64,000 nt of DNA from Nemertoderma westbladi (Eukaryota; Xenacoelomorpha; Nemertodermatida; Nemertodermatidae): positions 1-64,000 of the forward strand of contig JAUCBJ010003564.1 of NCBI GenBank assembly GCA_032718475.1, read 5' to 3'. This document shows, in pieces, positions 54,171-63,423 of this stretch. A program made the translations under genes and the position numbers. The first letter of the stretch is position 1. The number at the start of each line of letters is the position of its first letter. The notes beneath the pieces were generated by a model. It saw only the letters and a list, made by a program, of their open reading frames with translations. It was not told the origin of the DNA and made no database searches.

Positions 54171-56240
54171 CCACCAGCTGTTGTTCCTGTTGTTCCCTCC
54201 CCGTTCGACCCACATACATACCCCTAGACTCGATCCACCAGCTGTTGTTCCCTCCCCGTTCGACCCACATACATACCCCTAGACTCGATCCACCAGCTGT
54301 TGTTCCCTCCCCGTTCGACCCACATACATACCCCTAGACTCGATCCACCAGCGGTCCTGTTGTTCCCTCCCCGTTCGTCCCACATACATACCCCTAGACT
54401 CGATCCACCAGCTGTTGTTCCTGTTGTTCCCTCCCCGTTCGTCCCACATACATACCCCTAGACTAGATCCACCAGCTGTTGTTCCTGTTGTTCCCTCCCC
54501 GTTTGTCCCACATACATACCCCTAGACTAGATCCACCAGCTGTTGTTCCCTCCCCGTTCGACCCACATACATACCCCTAGACTCGATCCACCAGCTGTTG
54601 TTCCTGTTGTTCCCTCCCCGTTTGTCCCACATACATACCCCTAGACTCAGATCCACCAGCTGTTGTTCCTGTTGTTCCCTCCCCGTTCGTCCCACATACA
54701 TACCCCTAGACTCGATCCACCAGCTGTTGTTCCCTCCCCGTTCGACCCACATACATACCCCTAGACTCGATCCACCAGCTGTTGTTCCCTCCCCGTTCGA
54801 CCCACATACATACCCCTAGACTAGATCCACCAGCTGTTGTTCCCTCCCCGTTCGACCCGCATACATACCCCAAGACTCGATCCACCAGCTGTTGTTCCTG
54901 TTGTTCCCTCCCCGTTTGTCCCACATACATACCCCTAGACTCGATCCACCAGCTGTGGTTCCCTCCCCGTTCGACCCACATACATACCCCTAGACTAGAT
55001 CCACCAGCTGTTGTTCCCTCCCCGTTCGACCCACATACATACCCCTAGACTAGATCCACCAACTGTTGTTCCCTCCCCGTTCGACCCACATACATACCCC
55101 TAGACTAGATCCACCAGCTGTTGTTCCCTCCCCGTTTGTCCCACATACATACCCCTAGACTCGATCCACCAGCTGTTGTTCCCTCCCCGTTCGACCCACA
55201 TACATACCCCTAGACTCGATCCACCAGCTGTTGTTCCCTCCCCGTTCGACCCACATACATACCCCTAGACTAGATCCACCAGCTGTTGTTCCCTCCCCGT
55301 TTGTCCCACATACATACCCCTAGACTCGATCCACCAGCTGTTGTTCCCTCCCCGTTCGACCCACATACATACCCCTAGACTAGATCCACCAGCTGTTGTT
55401 CCCTCCCCGTTCGACCCACATACATACCCCTAGACTAGATCCACCAGCTGTTGTTCCCTCCCCGTTCGACCCACATACATACCCCTAGACTAGATCCACC
55501 AACTGTTGCTCCCTCCCCGTTCGACCCACATACATACCCCTAGACTCGATCCACCAGCTGTTGTTCCCTCCCCGTTCAACCCACATACATACCCCTAGAC
55601 TAGATCCACCAGCTGTTGTTCCCTCCCCGTTTGTCCCACATACATACCCCTAGACTCGATCCACCAGCTGTTGTTCCTGTTGTTCCCTCCCCGTTTGTCT
55701 CACATACATACCCCTAGACTCGATCCACCAGCTGTGGTTCCCTCCCCGTTCGACCCACATACATACCCCTAGACCCGATCCACCAGCTGTTGTTCCCTCC
55801 CCGTTCGACCCACATACATACCCCTAGACTAGATCCACCAGCTGTTGTTCCCTCCCCGTTTGTCCCACATACATACCCCAAGACTCGATCCACCAGCTGT
55901 TGTTCCTGTTGTTCCCTCCCCGTTTGTCCCACATACATACCCCTAGACTCGATCCACCAGCTGTTGTTCCCTCCCCGTTCGACCCACATACATACCCCTA
56001 GACTAGATCCACCAGCTGTTGTTCCCTCCCCGTTCGACCCACATACATACCCCTAGACTCGATCCACCAGCTGTTGTTCCTGTTGTTCCCTCCCCGTTTG
56101 TCCCACATACATACCCCAAGACTCGATCCACCAGCTGTTGTTCCTGTTGTTCCCTCCCCGTTCGACCCACATACATACCCCTAGACCCGATCCACCAGCT
56201 GTTGTTCCCTCCCCGTTCGACCCACATACATACCCCTAGA

Positions 56241-57603
56241 CTAGATCCACCAGCTGTTGTTCCCTCCCCGTTCGACCCACATACATACCCCTAGACTCGA
56301 TCCACCAGCTGTTGTTCCTGTTGTTCCCTCCCCGTTTGTCCCACATACATACCCCAAGACTCGATCCACCAGCTGTTGTTCCTGTTGTTCCCTCCCCGTT
56401 CGACCCACATACATACCCCTAGACTCTATCCACCAGCTGTGGTTCCCTCCCCGTTCGACCCACATACATACCCCAAGACTCGATCCACCAGCTGTTGTTC
56501 CCTCCCCGTTCGACCCACATACATACCCCAAGACTCGATCCACCAGCTGTTGTTCCTGTTGTTCCCTCCCCGTTTGTCCCACATACATACCCCTAGACTC
56601 GATCCACCAGCTGTGGTTCCCTCCCCGTTCGACCCACATACATACCCCTAGACCCGATCCACCAGCTGTGGTTCCCTCCCCGTTCGACCCACATACATAC
56701 CCCAAGACTCGATCCACCAGCTGTTGTTCCTGTTGTTCCCTCCCCGTTTGTCCCACATACATACCCCTAGACTCGATCCACCAGCTGTTGTTCCCTCCCC
56801 GTTCGACCCACATACATACCCCTAGACTCGATCCACCAGCTGTTGTTCCCTCCCCGTTCGACCCACATACATACCCCAAGACTCGATCCACCAGCTGTTG
56901 TTCCTGTTGTTCCCTCCCCGTTTGTCCCACATACATACCCCTAGACCCGATCCACCAGCTGTTGTTCCCTCCCCGTTCGACCCACATACATACCCCAAGA
57001 CTCGATCCACCAGCTGTTGTTCCTGTTGTTCCCTCCCCGTTTGTCCCACATACATACCCCAAGACTCGATCCACCAGCTGTTGTTCCTGTTGTTCCCTCC
57101 CCGTTTGTCCCACATTCATACCCCTAGACCCGATCCACCAGCTGTTGTTCCCTCCCCGTTCGACCCACATACATACCCCTAGACTCGATCCACCAGCTGT
57201 TGTTCCTGTTGTTCCCTCCCCGTTTGTCCCACATACATACCCCAAGACTCGATCCACCAGCTGTTGTTCCTGTTGTTCCCTCCCCGTTTGTCCCACATTC
57301 ATACCCCTAGACCCGATCCACCAGCTGTTGTTCCCTCCCCGTTCGACCCACATACATACCCCAAGACTCGATCCACCAGCTGTTGTTCCTGTTGTTCCCT
57401 CCCCGTTTGTCCCACATACATACCCCAAGACTCGATCCACCAGCTGTTGTTCCTGTTGTTCCCTCCCCGTTTGTCCCACATTCATACCCCTAGACGCGAT
57501 CCACCAGCTGTTGTTCCCTCCCCGTTCAACCCACATACATACCCCTAGACCCGATCCACCAGCTGTTGTTCCCTCCCCGTTCGACCCACATACATACCCC
57601 TAG
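56241..57603 (+). repeat. 183-bp trimeric higher-order repeat (64+64+55), open on both strands
   Basis: Two 64-bp units and one 55-bp unit alternate, with CCCCAAG replacing CCCCTAG in register, giving a 183-bp period; 56898 and 57264 are two periods apart. 183 is 61 codons and the substitution removes the in-frame TAG, so frames of 448 codons (plus) and 431 codons (minus) stay open at once. I treat both as artefacts of the period. Confidence 0.8.
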
Positions 57604-58359
57604 ACTCGATCCACCAGCTGTTGTTCCCTCCCCGTTCGACCCACATACATACCCCTAGACTCGATCCACCAGCTGTGGTTCCCTCCCCGTTCGACCCACA
57701 TACATACCCCTAGACCCGATCCACCAGCTGTTGTTCCCTCCCCGTTCGACCCACATACATACCCCTAGACTAGATCCACCAGCTGTTGTTCCTGTTGTTC
57801 CCTCCCCGTTTGTCCCACATACATACCCCTAGACCCGATCCACCAGATGTTGTTCCCTCCCCGTTTGTCCCACATACATACCCCTAGACCCGATCCACCA
57901 GATGTTGTTCCCTCCCCGTTTGTCCCACATACATACCCCTAGACTAGATCCACCAGATGTTGTTCCCTCCCCGTTTGTCCCACATACATACCCCTAGACT
58001 CGATCCACCAGCTGTTGTTCCTGTTGTTCCCTCCCCGTTTGTCCCACATACATACCCCTAGACTAGATCCACCAGCTGTTGTTCCCTCCCCGTTCGACCC
58101 TCATACATACCCCTAGACTCGATCCACCAGTTGTTGTTCCCTCCCCGTTCGACCCACATACATACCCCTAGACTCGATCCACCAGCTGTGGTTCCCTCCC
58201 CGTTTGTCCCACATACATACCCCTAGACCCGATCCACCAGCTGTTGTTCCCTCCCCGTTCGACCCACATACATACCCCTAGACTAGATCCACCAGCTGTT
58301 GTTCCTGTTGTTCCCTCCCCGTTTGTCCCACATACATACCCCTAGACCCGATCCACCAG

Positions 58360-59920
58360 CTGTTGTTCCCTGCCCGCTCGACCCACATACATACCCCAAG
58401 ACTCGATCCACCAGCTGTTGTTCCCTCCCCGTTCGACCCACATACATACCCCTAGACTAGATCCACCAGCTGTTGTTCCCTGCCCGCTCGACCCACATAC
58501 ATACCCCAAGACTCGATCCACCAGCTGTTGTTCCCTCCCCGTTCGACCCACATACATACCCCTAGACTCGATCCACAAGCTGTTGTTCCTGTTGTTCCCT
58601 CCCCGTTCAACCCACATACATAGCCCTAGACTCGATCCACCAGCTGTTGTTCCCTCCCCGTTCGACCCACATACATACCCCTAGACTAGATCCACCAGCT
58701 GTTGTTCCCTGCCCGCTCGACCCACATACATACCCCAAGACTCGATCCACCAGCTGTTGTTCCCTCCCCGTTCAACCCACATACATACCCCTAGACTCGA
58801 TCCACCAGCTGTTGTTCCCTCCCCGTTCAACCCACATACATACCCCTAGACTCGATCCACCAGCTGTTGTTCCCTCCCCGTTCGACCCACATACATACCC
58901 CTAGACTCGATCCACCAGCTGTAGTTCCTGTTGTTCCCTCCCCGTTCGACCCACATACATACCCCTAGACTCGATCCACCAGATGTTGTTCCCTCCCCGT
59001 TCGACCCACATACATACCCCTAGACTCGATCCACCAGCTGTTGTTCCCTCCCCGTTCGACCCACATACATACCCCTAGACTCGATCCACCAGCTGTTGTT
59101 CCCTCCCCGTTTGTCCCACATACATACCCCTAGACTCGATCCACCAGCTGTTGTTCCCTCCCCGTTTGTCCCACATACATACCCCTAGACCCGATCCACC
59201 AGCTGTGGTTCCCTCCCCGTTTGTCCCACATACATACCCCTAGACTCGATCCACCAGCTGTTGTTCCCTCCCCGTTTGTCCCACATACATACCCCTAGAC
59301 TCGATCCACCAGCTGTTGTTCCCTCCCCGTTCGACCCACATACATACCCCTAGACTAGATCCACCAGCTGTTGTTCCCTCCCCGTTCGACCCACATACAT
59401 ACCCCTAGACTAGATCCACCAGCTGTTGTTCCCTGCCCGCTCGACCCACATACATACCCCAAGACTCGATCCACCAGCTGTTGTTCCCTCCCCGTTCAAC
59501 CCACATACATACCCCTAGACTCGATCCACCAGCTGTTGTTCCCTCCCCGTTCAACCCACATACATACCCCTAGACTCGATCCACCAGCTGTTGTTCCCTC
59601 CCCGTTCGACCCACATACATACCCCTAGACTCGATCCACCAGCTGTAGTTCCTGTTGTTCCCTCCCCGTTCGACCCACATACATACCCCTAGACTCGATC
59701 CACCAGATGTTGTTCCCTCCCCGTTCGACCCACATACATACCCCTAGACTCGATCCACCAGCTGTTGTTCCCTCCCCGTTCGACCCACATACATACCCCT
59801 AGACTCGATCCACCAGCTGTTGTTCCCTCCCCGTTTGTCCCACATACATACCCCTAGACTCGATCCACCAGCTGTTGTTCCCTCCCCGTTTGTCCCACAT
59901 ACATACCCCTAGACCCGATC
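58360..59920 (+). repeat. 724-bp, 13-unit higher-order duplication
   Basis: 58647-58904 and 59371-59628 are equivalent at a 724-bp offset (13 units, one of 64 bp). They share a GCCCGCTCGACC unit, TTCAAC units, a GTAGTTCCTG unit and an AGATGTTG unit in the same order. Confidence 0.75.
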
Positions 59921-62020
59921 CACCAGCTGTGGTTCCCTCCCCGTTTGTCCCACATACATACCCCTAGACTCGATCCACCAGCTGTTGTTCCCTCCCCGTT
60001 TGTCCCACATACATACCCCTAGACTCGATCCACCAGCTGTTGTTCCCTCCCCGTTCGACCCACATACATACCCCTAGACTAGATCCACCAGCTGTTGTTC
60101 CCTCCCCGTTCGACCCACATACATACCCCTAGACTAGATCCACCAGCTGTTGTTCCCTCCCCGTTCGACCCACATACATACCCCTAGACTCGATCCACCA
60201 GCTGTTGTTCCCTCCCCGTTTGTCCCACATACATACCCCTAGACTCGATCCACCAGCTGTTGTTCCCTCCCCGTTTGTCCCACATACATACCCCTAGACC
60301 CGATCCACCAGCTGTGGTTCCCTCCCCGTTTGTCCCACATACATACCCCTAGACTCGATCCACCAGCTGTTGTTCCCTCCCCGTTTGTCCCACATACATA
60401 CCCCTAGACTCGATCCACCAGCTGTTGTTCCCTCCCCGTTCGACCCACATACATACCCCTAGACTAGATCCACCAGCTGTGGTTCCCTCCCCGTTTGTCC
60501 CACATACATACCCCTAGACTCGATCCACCAGCTGTTGTTCCCTCCCCGTTTGTCCCACATACATACCCCTAGACCCGATCCACCAGCTGTGGTTCCCTCC
60601 CCGTTTGTCCCACATACATACCCCTAGACTCGATCCACCAGCTGTTGTTCCCTCCCCGTTTGTCCCACATACATACCCCTAGACTCGATCCACCAGCTGT
60701 TGTTCCCTCCCCGTTCGACCCACATACATACCCCTAGACTAGATCCACCAGCTGTTGTTCCCTCCCCGTTCGACCCTCATACATACCCCTAGACTCGATC
60801 CACCAGCTGTTGTTCCCTCCCCGTTCGACCCACATACATACCCCTAGACTCGATCCACCAGCTGTGGTTCCCTCCCCGTTCGACCCACATACATACCCCT
60901 AGACTAGATCCACCAGCTGTTGTTCCCTCCCCGTTCGACCCACATACATACCCCTAGACTCGATCCACCAGCTGTGGTTCCCTCCCCGTTCGACCCACAT
61001 ACATACCCCTAGACTCGATCCACCAGCTGTTGTTCCCTCCCCGTTTGTCCCACATACATACCCCTAGACTAGATCCACCAGCTGTTGTTCCCTCCCCGTT
61101 CAACCCACATACATACCCCTAGACTCGATCCACCAGCTGTTGTTCCTGTTGTTCCCTCCCCGTTTGTCCCACATACATACCCCTAGACTCGATCCACCAG
61201 CTGTTGTTCCCTCCCCGTTCGACCCACATACATACCCCTAGACTAGATCCACCAGCTGTTGTTCCCTCCCCGTTCAACCCACATACATACCCCTAGACTC
61301 GATCCACCAGCTGTTGTTCCTGTTGTTCCCTCCCCGTTTGTCCCACATACATACCCCTAGACCCGATCCACCAGCTGTGGCTCCCTCCCCGTTCGACCCA
61401 CATACATACCCCTAGACCCGATCCACCAGCTGTGGTTCCCTCCCCGTTCGACCCACATACATACCACTAGACTCGATCCACCAGCTGTTGTTCCCTCCCC
61501 GTTTGTCCCACATACATACCCCTAGACTCGATCCACCAGCTGTTGTTCCCTCCCCGTTCGACCCACATACATACCCCTAGACTAGATCCACCAGCTGTTG
61601 TTCCATCCCCGTTCGACCCACATACATACCCCTAGACTAGATCCACCAGCTGTTGTTTCCTCCCCGTTCGACCCTCATACATACCCCTAGACTCGATCCA
61701 CCAGTTGTTGTTCCCTCCCCGTTCGTCCCACATACATACCCCTAAACTACTAGATCCACCAGCTGTTGTTCCTGTTGTTCCCTCCCCGTTTGTCCCACAT
61801 ACATACCCCTAGACTAGATCCACCAGCTGTTGTTCCCTCCCCGTTCGACCCTCATACATACCCCTAGACTCGATCCACCAGTTGTTGTTCCCTCCCCGTT
61901 CGTCCCACATACATACCCCTAGACCCGATCCACCAGCTGTTGTTCCCTCCCCGTTCGACCCACATACATACCCCTAGACTCGATCCACCAGTTGTTGTTC
62001 CCTCCCCGTTCGTCCCACAT

Positions 62021-62029
62021 ACATACCCC
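62021..62029 (-). other. Proposed 5' splice site of the 58-kb intron, inside the first satellite unit
   Basis: On the minus strand the exon B frame runs into the array and meets GGG|GTATGT at 62027/62026, a good donor. It ends the exon in phase 0, matching phase 0 at exon C. No donor of similar quality lies between the S3 coding sequence and the array. The same GTATGT motif is present in nearly every later unit. Confidence 0.6.
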
Positions 62030-62165
62030 TAAACTACTAGATCCACCAGCTGTTGTTCCTGTTGTTCCCTCTCCGAAGAATCTATCGAAGTTAATCACGT
62101 CGAATACATCGTAAGGAATGCATGCTAACATATCGATAACGAACCAACTCTTCACGTAATTCCAT
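62027..62165 (-). CDS. EAG-type (KCNH) K+ channel, exon B: S3 and a satellite-extended S3-S4 linker
   Basis: Internal exon read right to left after a polypyrimidine acceptor (TTTTTTTTCTTATTAG, ending 62166). The first base completes an Arg codon begun by exon A. The peptide is WNYVKSWFVIDMLACIPYDV and then FDVINFDRFFG; KSWFVID and PYDVF match the S2-S3 loop and S3 of EAG channels. At about 62075 the coding sequence changes without a break into the first satellite unit, which adds EGTTGTTAGGSSSLG before the best donor at 62027/62026. Without those residues the distance to exon C's LKIIRL would match EAG proteins; with them the S3-S4 linker is about 15 residues longer. Phases fit on both sides. 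A non-consensus donor nearer the exon cannot be excluded, so the 3' boundary is less sure than the family. Confidence 0.82.
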
Positions 62166-62644
62166 CTAATAAGAAAAAAAATATCAACCGAATTAAAACT
62201 TCAGTACCATATACTTATTTAGTTAAAACAATATATATATATCAAATATGTTGCTAGTATTACAATGGACAATACTTATTAAATATATAAATATATAGAA
62301 CATACCGGTAATTATAATTATTAAAGTAGAAAATATTGGAAAATAGTATTGGAAAAAATGTTCTCAACGTTTTTTTCCATGTAATACGTAAATTGTATTC
62401 TTAAATTGGTACTTTTTTGTTGCTCAATTCTTTAATAAAATAATAAAATATAGAACGATTTAGTGTTACAAAATAAAATGAACTCTAGTATTTTACTATA
62501 ATGCTTCCATAGTTACTGCGATTTCAATTACTGTACTCTTCAACTCCTGATGCTCGACTGCGTTACTCAATGTTAAATAATTTAGTGTTCTCGAATATTT
62601 ATTACGTAACTAGAGAGCCGCTCAAAAACGTAAACCAATATTGG

Positions 62645-62680
62645 ATTTTGAGTTGATTTTGAGTTTTGAGTTTTGAGTTC
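62645..62680 (+). repeat. Short TTTTGAG microrepeat
   Basis: About four imperfect copies of TTTTGAG in tandem within the A-B intron, short enough to be a chance replication-slippage product. Confidence 0.6.
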
Positions 62681-62742
62681 GCCTTGCAGACACTAAACTT
62701 CCAATAACTTTTGTGTGTATGCACGGATTTTGCTCAAATTAC

Positions 62743-63022
62743 GTGCAAACATTTTCTACGTCGATGCTCTTTCAACACATGTAATAAATTTTAGGAGAAA
62801 TTCCATCAAAAATATTTTATTTTACCTTTTTCACCGGGAAAAAGTAAAATCAATGCAATCCTATGGGTTACTTTTTCCCTAGTGTAAAAAGTGCAACTTT
62901 TTCTCCCGTTTTTGGGGTATATTCGAGCGAAAAAGTAATAATTTAAGAATAAAATATTTTTGATAGAATTTCTTAAATGTTATTAAATGTGTTGAAACAG
63001 CATCGAAGTAGAAATCTTTGCA
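62743..63022. repeat. Nested inverted repeat (MITE-like or foldback structure)
   Basis: The left arm 62743-62820 and right arm 62949-63022 are imperfect reverse complements over about 75 bp, sharing ATAAAATATTTTTGAT, GTGTTGAAA and GCATCGA in order. Inside, GGGAAAAAGTAA (62836-62847) and TTACTTTTTCCC (62868-62879) form a perfect 12-bp inverted repeat, and further AAAAAGT/ACTTTTT motifs alternate. It may be a non-autonomous DNA transposon or a foldback element. No clear target-site duplication was found by eye. Confidence 0.75.
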
Positions 63023-63241
63023 AGTCTTTTCAATATATTTTGTAACACTATATCGCTATCTATCTATGTAACACTATCTCGACGCTTTATTAACTGGCGC
63101 TTGGTAAATAAAATGCATCGAGAATAGTGAATAAAGTTTTACTTTTTTTCCAATATAATAAATAATTAATTATTTCACCAAAACATTTTATTATGTGCGT
63201 AAATCTGAATATATTTAGATAATTAAGTAAAAATAATTAAC

Positions 63242-63396
63242 CTTATTAATTTAGGATCCGATATAACTTCTTCTAATGCACCAACGTATGTTGTGTGAAA
63301 GTTTAGCACTATGTCAATAAAGAATATTAAATCGATGACACAATTTGTCACAAAGAATGTGAGAGCGACTCGGTTTTTATAAATATTATTTGTGTC
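63242..63396 (-). CDS. EAG-type (KCNH) K+ channel, exon A: S2 and S2-S3 linker
   Basis: A 155-bp internal exon with a strong acceptor (TTTTTCCCTCCACAG, ending 63397) and donor AG|GTTAATT (63241). It gives 51 complete codons plus AG, which joins A from exon B to make Arg. The peptide starts [10 protein letters not shown], then [18 protein letters not shown], then HTTYVG and SDPKLI before the split Arg. [12 protein letters not shown] and SDPKLIR are hallmark stretches of S2 and the S2-S3 linker of EAG potassium channels, including the acidic residue that pairs with S4 arginines. Continuity with exon B (SDPKLIR-WNYVKSWF) matches the family across the junction and confirms the splice. The S1 exon would lie to the right, past the 42-bp array and outside the window. 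Confidence 0.92.
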
Positions 63397-63423
63397 CTGT
63401 GGAGGGAAAAATAAAAATAATTA
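63397..63423 (-). other. 3' splice region of exon A, only 27 bp from the 42-bp array
   Basis: On the minus strand it reads TTATTTTTATTTTTCCC then TCCACAG, a canonical polypyrimidine tract and acceptor. The last 42-bp unit begins immediately upstream, so any branch point must lie in or at the edge of the array. Confidence 0.8.

Larger units (their letters stand above)
26497..62074 (+). repeat. 55-bp satellite array, segment 2, up to the exon B coding sequence
   Basis: About 630 further copies of the 55/64-bp unit with the same variant classes, continuing segment 1 beyond the retrotransposon. Local domains differ in variant content: TTTCCTCCTCG units at 33.7-35.2 kb, TTCAAC-rich units at 44.6-50.5 kb, an almost uniform run at 51.1-54.2 kb, and 64-bp-rich units at 54.2-57.6 kb. 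It stops abruptly at CTCCG (62071-62075), inside the open reading frame of exon B. Nothing other than the satellite is seen in this segment. Confidence 0.97.
62166..63241 (-). other. Unexpanded 1.08-kb intron between exons A and B
   Basis: AT-rich intron with donor AG|GTTAATT (63241) and acceptor TTATTAG (ending 62166). It is the only intron in the window without a long satellite. It contains a nested inverted repeat (62743-63022) and a short TTTTGAG microrepeat (about 62645-62680). No other gene is seen. Confidence 0.8.

Noticed and set aside
7049-62074. Dozens of 60-150-codon frames on both strands with repeats such as PRSTHIHTPRLDPPAVVPS or MWVERGGNNSWWI
   Set aside because: They follow from the 55/64-bp period (1 mod 3) and end at the TAG in CCCCTAG. 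No start context, signal or homology supports them, and they lie in an intron.
7049-62074. CRISPR array
   Set aside because: Repeats are contiguous with no unique spacers, the unit is 55 bp, and the context is eukaryotic with spliced exons.
7049-62074. Centromeric or telomeric satellite
   Set aside because: The array is bounded by phase-compatible exons of one gene, and the unit is not a telomere-type repeat. A centromere-related family elsewhere in the genome cannot be excluded.
61919-62155. A free-standing 78-residue protein starting at a GTG and containing KSWFVID
   Set aside because: It is exon B read through its splice donor into the array; the acceptor and the Arg codon split place the true boundary at 62165.
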